A stretch of 64,000 bases of DNA, taken from contig CBDCPM010000004.1 in the NCBI GenBank assembly GCA_965220265.1, forward strand, positions 4,216,001 to 4,280,000. The letters run 5' to 3'. Source of the DNA: Bin87 sp965220265. GTDB taxonomy: Bacteria > Chloroflexota > Dehalococcoidia > Lucifugimonadales > UBA3495. Below, one piece after another: positions 25,882 through 34,052 of the stretch. The position numbers and the translations under genes are program-made. The notes under the pieces were generated by a model. That model searched no databases. It worked only from the letters and a program-made list of their open reading frames with translations, and was not told the origin of the DNA. Within the stretch, counting starts at the first letter, position 1, and every line of letters begins with the position of its first letter.

Positions 25882-27009
25882 TCAGCCGTCACGCCGACGA
25901 ACCACTCTGGACGATATGGTCCGAGCACGGCGTCGGCCCGGGCGCCGTCGCAGATCTCCGGCAGCGAGTTGGCTCAACGCGGGGGCAAGGGTGACCCCGC
26001 TGTGGGTGAGGGCCACGTACAGATTTGGAGCCTCGGGAGCGAACCCCATGACCGGGTAGCCGTCCAGCGGCATGGGCCTCCAGCCGACGGGCACGGGCAC
26101 AGCTTCGGCTCCGACCAATCCCGGCAGATGCTGACAAGCCCGGGCGAGCAGGTGATCGGCGTGGGCCTGGCTATCGTCCTCGGCCAGGCTTTCCTGATCG
26201 CCCTCGCCGATCATCAAACGTCCGTCCGGGCACTGCCTGAGGTGAATTTCGCGGCGGCCATCCTGCAGCGGGGGAGCGTATACCACGGGGACGTTGCGTA
26301 GGAGCGCGGGCATTGGCGTGGTGCGGATGACCACACCCGGGCTCTCGGCCTGGGGCACGTTGACGCCGGCCAAGCTGGCAACCTCGGTGGTGGAAGTGCC
26401 GGCGGCAACAACCACGACATCGGCTTCAAAATCGCCACCGGTGGTAAGTACGGCGCTGATGGCGCCACGTGAGTTCTGGCGCAGGCCAGTCACCTGGGCG
26501 CCGGTCACGATGGCGCCCTCTAACTGCCTCAGCTGGTTGAGGCAGGCGTCAACCACCATCTGCGGTTCGACCTGGCCTTCGTTCTCACTGTATTCAGCGG
26601 CGACGACGTCGCCGATCTGGAGGGCCGGCTCGAGTTCCTGAAGTTCCTCGCGGGAAACGAGGCGGGAAGGATATCCCCATGCTTGGAGCTGGTGGACGCG
26701 CGCCCTGAGGGCCCGTGCGGCCTCGGCGTCAGCTTCCCAAGAAACCTTGCCACCCCAGCGCAAACCCACGTCTTCACCCAGGGCGTCGGCGAATCGGGGC
26801 CACATCTCCAGCGACCGGCGGTTCAGGTTGTGGTAGCCAACCGGCTCCTTAGCGCCGGCGTTGATCCAGGCAAAGCTGTGGCTGGAGGCTCCGCTGCCGG
26901 GGTCGGACTTATCGATGATGGTAACGCGGGCGCCACGGGAGGCGATGCGACAAGCTATGGACGTGCCGACGATGCCGGCACCGATGACCAGGACATGGCA
27001 AGCATCCAC
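25882..27009 (-). CDS. FAD-dependent oxidoreductase (DAO family) with a C-terminal frameshift
   Basis: A DAO-fold amine or amino-acid oxidase. The FAD motif is VLVIGAGIVGTSIACRIASR, followed by GASSHSFAWINAG and, near the end, PNLYVALTHSGVTLAPAL. The GTG at 27009 is chosen because it sits one base after the moxR stop, preceded by GGAGAGG. After LSQLAAG the frame turns Arg-rich and stops at 25882. Moving by one base near 25956 gives ICDGARADAVLGPYRPEWF, the expected family C-terminus, ending at 25839. So a 1-bp insertion (or a sequencing error) is likely. Substrate is unknown. Confidence 0.85.
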   Translation of the reverse strand: MDACHVLVIGAGIVGTSIACRIASRGARVTIIDKSDPGSGASSHSFAWINAGAKEPVGYHNLNRRSLEMWPRFADALGEDVGLRWGGKVSWEADAEAARALRARVHQLQAWGYPSRLVSREELQELEPALQIGDVVAAEYSENEGQVEPQMVVDACLNQLRQLEGAIVTGAQVTGLRQNSRGAISAVLTTGGDFEADVVVVAAGTSTTEVASLAGVNVPQAESPGVVIRTTPMPALLRNVPVVYAPPLQDGRREIHLRQCPDGRLMIGEGDQESLAEDDSQAHADHLLARACQHLPGLVGAEAVPVPVGWRPMPLDGYPVMGFAPEAPNLYVALTHSGVTLAPALSQLAAGDLRRRPGRRRARTISSRVVRRRDG

Positions 27010-27010
27010 G

Positions 27011-27964
27011 TTAACCTCTCCGCCCGCCACGCCTGGGGCCGCGGTTAAGAGAGCGCTCGAGAAGAGCGCGGACAGGTTCGCCTCGCACCGCCTCGATGTC
27101 GTCCTGATACTTCAGCATGATGCCCAGGGTGTCGTCGATGACCTCGGGTTCGAGTTCACGCATGTTCAGCGCCATCAACGCCGAGGTCCAGTCCAGGGTC
27201 TCGGAGACGCCGGGGATCTTATAGAGCTCGGTTTCCCGCAGTTCCTGGATGAAGCCAGTGACCTGCTGGGCCAACTGGCGCGGGGCGTCAGGGAGACGCG
27301 CGGTGACGATCTGGAGCTCCTTCTGGTAGTCGGGGTAATCGACCCAGTAGTAGAGGCAACGGCGCTTAAGGGCGTCATGCACCTCGCGGGTCCGGTTGGA
27401 CGTGATCACGACCACCGGCGGGAAGGCGGCGTGAAAGGTGCCCAGTTCGGGAATGGTGATCTGGTAGTCGGCGAGCAATTCCAGAAGGAACCCTTCGAAT
27501 TCCTCGTCGGACCGATCGAGCTCGTCGATCAGGAGCACCGGGGCACGATCCCGGCTCTCGTCTATGGCTTCCAACAGCGGGCGCTTGATCAGGAACTGCG
27601 GGCTGAACAGGTCGACGTTGGCGGCGTCACCGCCCTCGGTATCGCGCCGCGCTTCCATCAAGCGGATTTCCAGCAGCTGACGGGTGTGGTTCCATTCGTA
27701 TACCGCGTGGTTAATGTCCAGGCCCTCGTAGCACTGTAAACGGATCAGGTCGGTATCCAGGCCAGCGGCCAGGGCACGGGCGATTTCGGTCTTGCCGACG
27801 CCGGCTTCACCCTCGAGGAACAGGGGGCGGCGCAATTTCAGCGCCAAGAAGATCGCAATAGCCAACCCGCGGTCGGTGATGTACGCCTGATCCCGCAGCA
27901 GGCCCTGCACGTCTTCGACGGAAGCAGGGGCGGGAGAATCGTGCTCAGCGTGGGATGCTGTCAA
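27011..27964 (-). CDS. MoxR-family AAA+ ATPase
   Basis: A 317-residue AAA+ ATPase of the MoxR group, chaperone-like proteins often linked to metal-enzyme or VWA-protein maturation. Walker A is EGEAGVGKTE, Walker B is VLLIDELDR, and VITSNRTREVHDALKRRC holds the sensor and arginine region. The TTG at 27964 is chosen because GGAG lies 6 nt before it; the upstream Ala-rich extension overlaps the preceding gene. No VWA partner is adjacent. Its stop is one base from the DAO start. Confidence 0.88.
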   Translation of the reverse strand: MTASHAEHDSPAPASVEDVQGLLRDQAYITDRGLAIAIFLALKLRRPLFLEGEAGVGKTEIARALAAGLDTDLIRLQCYEGLDINHAVYEWNHTRQLLEIRLMEARRDTEGGDAANVDLFSPQFLIKRPLLEAIDESRDRAPVLLIDELDRSDEEFEGFLLELLADYQITIPELGTFHAAFPPVVVITSNRTREVHDALKRRCLYYWVDYPDYQKELQIVTARLPDAPRQLAQQVTGFIQELRETELYKIPGVSETLDWTSALMALNMRELEPEVIDDTLGIMLKYQDDIEAVRGEPVRALLERSLNRGPRRGGRRG

Positions 27965-28016
27965 AGGTAGCTCCGAAGGGATAGTCTGCGTGGCCGAACT
28001 ATTGTAGCGGATTTGC

Positions 28017-28658
28017 TCAGGAGCGGCGGCCGCGCAACCAGCCGGGAACAAAATCCTGAACGTGGGCCCGCAGAAAATCCCAGTGGTCGCCCAACTTGAC
28101 CCGTTCCGCTTCGGTCAAACGGTCGTAGGTCCGCCCGAACTCCGGGAAATACCACAAAGGGAACACCCAGAAACCGTCGCCATCGGTATCGGCGCCTTTG
28201 TGGGCCAGAGAGTCCACGATGCACCCGGTGGCGCCGGACACTTCCCAGGAGGCAACGGTGGTTCCTCCGTCGGCGATGGCCAGAGCTTCGACGAAAGCAG
28301 CGGAGCGGTCGTCACCGGAGAATGGTTCCATGATGTCCATGAGACGACGCTGGCGTTCAGCGTCATCTGCGGCGGGGCCAGCAAAGCGATGGGTGTGCCG
28401 GCTTTCCCAGTTTGCGCCCAAAACGGGAACCACGAGACCGCCGTCACTGGCAATAGACGGCATGCCGGCGACCCGGGACCATTCCTCCGCCTTGGCGCGA
28501 GCGATGGCTTCGTGGGTGCCGCCGCTCTCATCAGGATCAGCGGTCACGCCGACATCGGCGGGCGACAGCCCACGAAACGGGAGGCCTTCCAGAAGCCACG
28601 CCAGCATGCGCTGCTTGTCGGCGTTTCCGGTAGCCAGCAGAATTTCGGGAACGGACAC
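28017..28658 (-). CDS. RdgB/Ham1-like non-canonical purine NTP pyrophosphatase
   Basis: A 213-residue protein of the Ham1 fold, which removes ITP and XTP from nucleotide pools. The N-terminus PEILLATGNADKQRMLAWLL matches the family (LATxNxxK). The usual DSGL substrate motif appears as ASDGGLVVPVLG, so the ASDGG variant deserves care when assigning activity. The start is GTG at 28658. It lies between the DUF6941-like and moxR genes on the same strand. Confidence 0.78.
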   Translation of the reverse strand: MSVPEILLATGNADKQRMLAWLLEGLPFRGLSPADVGVTADPDESGGTHEAIARAKAEEWSRVAGMPSIASDGGLVVPVLGANWESRHTHRFAGPAADDAERQRRLMDIMEPFSGDDRSAAFVEALAIADGGTTVASWEVSGATGCIVDSLAHKGADTDGDGFWVFPLWYFPEFGRTYDRLTEAERVKLGDHWDFLRAHVQDFVPGWLRGRRS

Positions 28659-28671
28659 CGTAGACCGACGA

Positions 28672-29070
28672 TCAGGAGGCGCGGACGCTGACGTTGATGG
28701 GCAGCCGGGCCACTTCGCTTCCGCCGATGGCGACGTGGAAAGCATGGGGGCCAGCCAGGTTGAACGTGACGCCGTTCACCTCAGCGATGATCCGGGCGGT
28801 GGCGTCGACAACGCCGTCACGCGCTGGCAGCGTGATGTCCTGCTCAATGGGCGGGATGGCGTCCTGGGCATCCGGGGTCAGCAGGCGGATCACCATTCGC
28901 TTTTCGCCGGCTTCCACGACGGAATATCGCATGACGCAGACCACCACGAACCGTGGGTGGGTCATGGGCAGGGAAGCGCCCGAGACCCCGTCGATACCCA
29001 CGCCAAGGGCGTGCACCTTGCCCCGGTCTTCAAGGGCAGAGTCGCACAGGAAGGCGAGATCGGTGGTCAT
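28672..29070 (-). CDS. DUF6941-like protein
   Basis: A 132-residue beta-rich protein starting MTTDLAFLCDSALEDRGKVH, with THPRFVVVCVMRYS and an Ile/Val-rich C-terminal sheet (HVAIGGSEVARLPINVSV). The pattern fits the DUF6941 family as I recall it, whose function is unknown. Length matches. It ends 13 nt before the Ham1-like start and begins 21 nt after the MFS gene. Confidence 0.65.
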   Translation of the reverse strand: MTTDLAFLCDSALEDRGKVHALGVGIDGVSGASLPMTHPRFVVVCVMRYSVVEAGEKRMVIRLLTPDAQDAIPPIEQDITLPARDGVVDATARIIAEVNGVTFNLAGPHAFHVAIGGSEVARLPINVSVRAS

Positions 29071-29091
29071 TTACGGGGACAGGGTGTCTGA

Positions 29092-30498
29092 CTAGTTCCC
29101 GTCTCCGCCCGCGCTGCCGAAAGCCATGCCAGCGGCCGCGGCGGCGGGAGGGACTATCGCGGGCGCGGCATTGAAGGCAGGAGTGCGCGCTTCCGGAGGC
29201 AACTGTTCCTCCCAGTCGGGGATCAACTGCCGCTTGGTGGTCTCCAGGGTCATGATGATGACCACGCCCAGGCTGCTGAAGGTCATAGAGAGGATGAACG
29301 CTGGCATATAGCCGATGAACTGGATGATGATGCCGGCAACCAGGGTGGAGATGAAGTGCCCCATCATGGCTCCGGAGATCTGGAAACCGTACACCGTCGC
29401 CACCGGGCCCGTGCCGAAGTATTGCCGGTTGACCACCGGATAAGCCGACATCTCGCCACCAAAGCCCAGCCCAAAGACACAGGCGAACAGGTAGAACGCC
29501 CACACGTCGCCGGCGAACAGCAGAATAGCCACGGAGCCGGCCTGAATGGCCAGCGCGGCTGACATTATGAGCTTGCCGCCGATGCGCTCGGTGATGATCG
29601 GCACGAGGAAGCGGCCCGCTATGCTGAAGACATTGATGAGCGTGAGAATAATCGCGGCGGTGGTGAATTCGATGCCGCGGTTGACGGCGAAGTCCACCAC
29701 GAAAATCAGGACGATGCCGTGGCCGGCGCATCCCATGCCGTGAATTACAGGCAGGTTCCAGAAGGCCCGGGTGTGCTTCATCTGGCGCTGGAAAACCTTG
29801 AGGCGGAGCCTGGACGCGTCAGCACTGAATCTCACGGGCGGCGGATCGGTGGCTGACGCTCCGTAGGCCAGCAATCCCTTTTCTGCAGGTTGGTTGCGGA
29901 AAAACGGCATCAAGCCCAGGGTGAGACCGCCGCCGACCAGACCGATCATAACAAAGGTGGCGGTCCAGCCGAAGTTGACCAGCAACAGCGAGTAAATCGG
30001 GGCCAACGCCGCCGCGCCAACGCCGCCGGCGGCCCACATGAGGCCGATGCCCAAGCCCAATCGGCGCTTGAACCAGGGGTTGACCGCGGCCATCAGCGGG
30101 ACCATGGCAATAGACGAGGTCAGCGCCAGCATGACGCTGTACACGATGAAGAACTGCCAGACGTGGGTGATGAACCCGATCAGGATCATGCTCACGCCGA
30201 ACAAGACCCCTCCGGCCATCAGAAGTTTTCGGGGTCCCAAGATGTCGCCAAACCTCCCGCTGAACGGGGAGGTCAGCGAGCCCACCAAGTAGTAGCCGGC
30301 CAACGCGAAACCGATGATGGCCGGCGACCATCCAAAGCGGCCGCCTTCTTCCAGAGGCATCCGCAGTTCGGGGACCATGATCCCGGCCGACATTGATATG
30401 GACTGGCCGAAAATCTGGACCACCGCCAAGATTGCGATGATTACCCACGCATAGTGAAAACCGCCCGTGGACCGACGCATACCATTAAATGTGGCCAT
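29092..30498 (-). CDS. MFS transporter (oxalate/formate-antiporter-like)
   Basis: A 468-residue major facilitator with 12 predicted membrane helices. The loop after helix 2 is SGRFGDILGPRKLLMAGG, and the second-half loop ERIGGKLIM mirrors it. Overall pattern is closest to the OFA/monocarboxylate group. An Ala/Pro-rich cytoplasmic tail of about 45 residues ends the protein. It follows a small membrane-protein gene by 37 nt. The substrate is likely an organic acid, by inference only. Confidence 0.85.
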   Translation of the reverse strand: MATFNGMRRSTGGFHYAWVIIAILAVVQIFGQSISMSAGIMVPELRMPLEEGGRFGWSPAIIGFALAGYYLVGSLTSPFSGRFGDILGPRKLLMAGGVLFGVSMILIGFITHVWQFFIVYSVMLALTSSIAMVPLMAAVNPWFKRRLGLGIGLMWAAGGVGAAALAPIYSLLLVNFGWTATFVMIGLVGGGLTLGLMPFFRNQPAEKGLLAYGASATDPPPVRFSADASRLRLKVFQRQMKHTRAFWNLPVIHGMGCAGHGIVLIFVVDFAVNRGIEFTTAAIILTLINVFSIAGRFLVPIITERIGGKLIMSAALAIQAGSVAILLFAGDVWAFYLFACVFGLGFGGEMSAYPVVNRQYFGTGPVATVYGFQISGAMMGHFISTLVAGIIIQFIGYMPAFILSMTFSSLGVVIIMTLETTKRQLIPDWEEQLPPEARTPAFNAAPAIVPPAAAAAGMAFGSAGGDGN

Positions 30499-30535
30499 TC
30501 AGATGGAACTCCTGTGAGAGGGGATTGACGGCCAG

Positions 30536-30826
30536 TCAGTGCAGAGGGCACGCGACCAAGAAGGTTTTGCCCCACCAGGTCTCGGAAACAGGATCAGCGG
30601 AAGCCAATCGAGGAACCGAATCGGAGTCAGCGGCACCAGGCACCGATCCGGGCTGGTAAGGGGTGCCGGTAAACCCGGCGGTGGCGGTGTTGGCGAGGCT
30701 GGAGACGTCGGCGTCGCCGGAGGCAGAAACTGCCCAAGCACCGAAGAAGATGATCAGCATTATAGTGACCACCATCGCCCCGACGGAGGTCACTATGGCT
30801 ACGTTGCGCCTAGCGTACTCAACCAT
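30536..30826 (-). CDS. Small single-pass membrane protein, possibly leaderless
   Basis: A 96-residue ORF with a short basic N-terminus (MVEYARRN), one transmembrane helix (VAIVTSVGAMVVTIMLIIFF) and an extracytoplasmic Ser/Gly/Asp-rich tail ending in TFLVACPLH. No family is recognised. There is no ribosome site. A TACAAT -10-like box ends 8 nt before the ATG, so the mRNA could be leaderless. It sits between the MFS transporter and acyl-CoA dehydrogenase genes and may be an accessory subunit. Confidence 0.6.
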   Translation of the reverse strand: MVEYARRNVAIVTSVGAMVVTIMLIIFFGAWAVSASGDADVSSLANTATAGFTGTPYQPGSVPGAADSDSVPRLASADPVSETWWGKTFLVACPLH

Positions 30827-30887
30827 AGGCTGGGATTGTACTCCTACCACCGCCGACGCGCCATTTGCGCGGGAAGCGCTTCCCGCG

Positions 30888-32042
30888 TCATTCGGCCAGG
30901 CTTTGCTGGAACACCTGATCCCAGGCCAAGGCCCAAGGCGGGCGCAAGTAACCCAAGGCGCGCGCGTCGTCATACCAGACGGACAGCGGAGAGTAACGGG
31001 TGTAGGCGCCGCCGCCAGAAAGCTTGCATAGGCGCCCGAGGCAGTCCTCCGCCAGGCGGGCTACGCTTTCCTTCGCTAGAAGCAGTTCGCGTCGACCCGT
31101 GTTGGATTCTAGGCAGCGGATAGCGCCCTCCCACGCCTGGGCGATTAGCCACGCCTCCTGTTCGGCGTGGGCCCACTCGACCTGCTGAAACGCCCTCAAG
31201 CCGGGGTCGGATGCCATGCCGTTCTTGATGCGGGGGCGCACGAAATCCATGGCGGCATCAACCACGCCAACGATAACGGACGTGAAGGCCGCCGAGCCGA
31301 GACCGCCGTTGGCGCCCATCAACTCGGCCTGGTGATTGGGCCAGGCGACACGAGTGGCCGGGAAACTGGAGAACTCGAAGGCGTGGCTGTTGGTGGACTT
31401 CATGCCGTGGCCGCGCCATTCGGCGGTAAGTTTCAACCCGGTGGCGCCGTCCCAGGGGTGATTGCGAACCTCCATGAAAAACAGGTCGGGAACGGTTTCT
31501 CCGGCGGCCAGGGCCCGGGTGGTCATAAACGACGTCAGGCCGGAGCCACTGCCGAAGTGTTTCTGTCCGGAAATGCGGTAACCGAACTCGCTCACGCCGT
31601 CAGGTTCGCAGACGCTGGAGGTGCGGGCAGTATCGCCTCCGGACCCGGGCTCGCTGACGATGGTGCCCCACCAGCAGCCGCTGTGAACGCTGTCGAACAC
31701 CTCGTTGCGCTGCTTGACCCAGCCGTCGGAGAACGGTTCGGGCACCGCAGGCAACCGCCAAGACGACAGCACCAAGTGATGCATAGCGCTGGCCAGCGTG
31801 ATCGACGGGTCGCCAGTGGCAAGCTTCCTCAGCATGGAGCAGATGGGCCTTGCGGATTGCTCCAGGGTTTGCCAGGTCCCGCCCAAATCCGTTGGCACGG
31901 CCATGAGCGGGACGCCGATCTGAGCCAATCGAGCGTAGTCAGCCGGGTCGGCCTCAGTACGCTGCTGGCGGTCGGCGCGTTCTTCGGCCCACTCGGCAGC
32001 CACGACGGGGGCCTGTTCCAAGATGGAGGCGATGGTCGTCAT
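30888..32042 (-). CDS. Acyl-CoA dehydrogenase family flavoprotein
   Basis: A 384-residue ACAD-fold protein. It shows SITLASAMHHLVL, the flavin-binding segment GTIVSEPGSGGDTARTSS, ISGQKHFGSGSGLTSFMTTR and a C-terminal helical bundle. The Glu base usual in short-chain enzymes is not obvious near GGGAYTRYSPL, so it may be one of the ACAD-like monooxygenases or desulfurisation-type enzymes. GGAGAA precedes the ATG. It lies directly downstream of the sulfite oxidase gene. Confidence 0.82.
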   Translation of the reverse strand: MTTIASILEQAPVVAAEWAEERADRQQRTEADPADYARLAQIGVPLMAVPTDLGGTWQTLEQSARPICSMLRKLATGDPSITLASAMHHLVLSSWRLPAVPEPFSDGWVKQRNEVFDSVHSGCWWGTIVSEPGSGGDTARTSSVCEPDGVSEFGYRISGQKHFGSGSGLTSFMTTRALAAGETVPDLFFMEVRNHPWDGATGLKLTAEWRGHGMKSTNSHAFEFSSFPATRVAWPNHQAELMGANGGLGSAAFTSVIVGVVDAAMDFVRPRIKNGMASDPGLRAFQQVEWAHAEQEAWLIAQAWEGAIRCLESNTGRRELLLAKESVARLAEDCLGRLCKLSGGGAYTRYSPLSVWYDDARALGYLRPPWALAWDQVFQQSLAE

Positions 32043-32203
32043 GTTGTTATTCTCCGTGGCCCGACAACACGCTTCAGTGATTGGACGCCAACCAATTCAC
32101 TTCAATCATCAAACCGGGCACCAGTCATGAACCCCGGCACGATCTCACTTCGGACAACGTTGCCGGTGATCGCAACGGCTCGCGCTAATGGCCGGCCGAG
32201 CGG

Positions 32204-33409
32204 CTACTCGACAGTAATGTCATATCCAACGATGGCGCTGAAGTTCTTGCGCATATTGTTGTAGCGCGGCTCGTGGGACTGGACCTGCCCGACGCTGTCA
32301 GTGGCCCGAGACATGATCGAATAACTACCGGGAGCAGCGTCCCAGACCCAGGACCAGCGGCGCCACATCCAGCGCTCCCCAGGTTCCTCCAGGCGGGCTG
32401 GATGCCAGGACTTGCCGCCGTCGACGCTGACGTCAACCTGGGTAATGGCACCGCTACCGCTCCACGCGTAACCACGCACCACATGCTGACCGGTGGGCAG
32501 CGTAGACGTGTCGTCGTTGGGCTGGGATACGAGGGACTTCACGCCGATGGTGGTGATCAGCTCTTTGTTGGGGTCGTCCGGCGAGTCGCCGTAGTAGTAG
32601 AAGTTGTAGTGGTACCAGCAATCGGGTTCGTGATCGAGGACCTCCAGTCGACGCAGCCACTTGACGGACCAGTTGCCGGACCAGCCGGGCACGAGCAGAC
32701 GGATCGGCGCCCCGTGGAGATGCTCCAAAACCTGACCGTTCTGCGCATAAGCGAGGATAGTGTCGGGATGGAGAGCCTTCTGGATGGGAAGACCTTTGTC
32801 GTAGAAGAATGGGTCGGTGCCTTCCGCCGCAGAAGCGGGCACGCCGTCATCCCAACCCTCGGCGCGGATGTGGGTGGCGCGGCCGGTCAGCCCGGCTTCA
32901 TTCAGGATGGCCGCCAAGGGCACACCAGTCCACTCGCTACCGGACAGGATCATGCGCTCCTGGGTGCGAGACGGACGGGTACCTTCGCCCTTGAAGTATT
33001 CGAAATAGGTGGCATCGCTGCCGGAGCACTCCATCACGGTGCGGACCGAGCGGGAAGGGAAACGCCGAACGTCGTCGTAGGAGAGGCGCAGGGGCTTTTT
33101 CACTTCGCCATCGACGGACAGGGACCAATCGCGAGCGGCCACCGGATCGGGTATTCCGAAATGCTGGACGACGTAGTGCAACTCGGTGGGGGTGATCAAT
33201 CCTTCCAGGTCCATGACCGGAGTGCGGACGCGTTCGGTTTTGCCATCGGGCCGGAGAAGGGTGATGGGTTCGACTTTTTTGTGGGGCCAACCGTACCAAG
33301 AGTCCGAGTTGTCGACGCCGTCAGAAGACTGAGCGCCGTCCATTTGCAAAAAGTCGGGCAGGGCGGCATCGCCGGCCTGGTTCTCCGGGGAATTTTGCTG
33401 GGTAGTCAT
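32204..33409 (-). CDS. Sulfite oxidase-family molybdoenzyme
   Basis: A 401-residue enzyme of the sulfite oxidase superfamily. The molybdenum-ligand Cys128 is in VRTVMECSGSD. Further motifs are GSEWTGVPLAAIL, the Moco-binding WSGNWSVKWLRRLEVLD and HGAPIRLLVPG. The Mo-oxidoreductase dimerisation domain is at the C-terminus (from about residue 290). I see no Tat or Sec signal, so it looks cytoplasmic or has a missed start. It oxidises sulfite to sulfate in known members. Neighbouring rhodanese and thiol dioxygenase genes support a sulfur role. Confidence 0.9.
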   Translation of the reverse strand: MTTQQNSPENQAGDAALPDFLQMDGAQSSDGVDNSDSWYGWPHKKVEPITLLRPDGKTERVRTPVMDLEGLITPTELHYVVQHFGIPDPVAARDWSLSVDGEVKKPLRLSYDDVRRFPSRSVRTVMECSGSDATYFEYFKGEGTRPSRTQERMILSGSEWTGVPLAAILNEAGLTGRATHIRAEGWDDGVPASAAEGTDPFFYDKGLPIQKALHPDTILAYAQNGQVLEHLHGAPIRLLVPGWSGNWSVKWLRRLEVLDHEPDCWYHYNFYYYGDSPDDPNKELITTIGVKSLVSQPNDDTSTLPTGQHVVRGYAWSGSGAITQVDVSVDGGKSWHPARLEEPGERWMWRRWSWVWDAAPGSYSIMSRATDSVGQVQSHEPRYNNMRKNFSAIVGYDITVE

Positions 33410-33722
33410 TGGGTCCGCGTCTCCAAGGTTGGATGGCCGGCCCTGAGCCGGCGATGTGCCAGTTTCCCATGCCGGCGGCGCGGCGACAAGTGGCGAGCCG
33501 TGATTTGCCGGGCCTCTCTAAAGTCGCTTCTCGACAGCAATTCTTCCTGGGCCATGATTTGCCATTGCAGGGGGACGGGAACGGTGCTGAGCAGGAACCT
33601 GAATTCCTGTTGCGCAGGAACGGCGGGTTAGCTTCGGCAGGGCCACGGGCGATTTGACACGTGGCGCGACCACGGGAACAATCTCTGGAGCCGGCACCAA
33701 GCAGGTAAGTGAGGAGATTCCA

Positions 33723-33980
33723 GTGACCACGCTGCACATCATTGTCGAGATATCGGAGCAGGTCCCTACGGGGCGCACAGAGTGGCGCGTGGACTGTGCC
33801 GAGTGCGAATGGTACGACATATTCGACGATCGGCGGCGCGCGGAGGACGGTGCAACGACTCACGTGGCACAGTCGCACGCGTCGGAAACGACGTACAACC
33901 GGATCGTGCAGACGTTGCGCATCGAACCCAATCCAGAAGAAAGCGACTTGATCGACAGCTCCGGCGAGTCAGGTCGCTAG
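33723..33980 (+). CDS. Small protein with a C2H2-like zinc-finger pattern
   Basis: An 85-residue ORF with GTGAGGAG upstream of its GTG start at 33723. It contains VDCAECEWYDIFDDRRRAED followed by the two His residues of GATTHVAQSH, a Cys-x2-Cys...His-x4-His spacing suggestive of a small zinc finger. It is the only plus-strand gene between the minus-strand sulfite oxidase and rhodanese genes. No family is recognised. Confidence 0.65.
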   Translation: MTTLHIIVEISEQVPTGRTEWRVDCAECEWYDIFDDRRRAEDGATTHVAQSHASETTYNRIVQTLRIEPNPEESDLIDSSGESGR

Positions 33981-34052
33981 CTGTTGCCCCGCATTTGGGA
34001 TCCGTCAGGGAGAGCAGGACTCCATTGCGGCGACCACCGTGGGACAGTTCCG

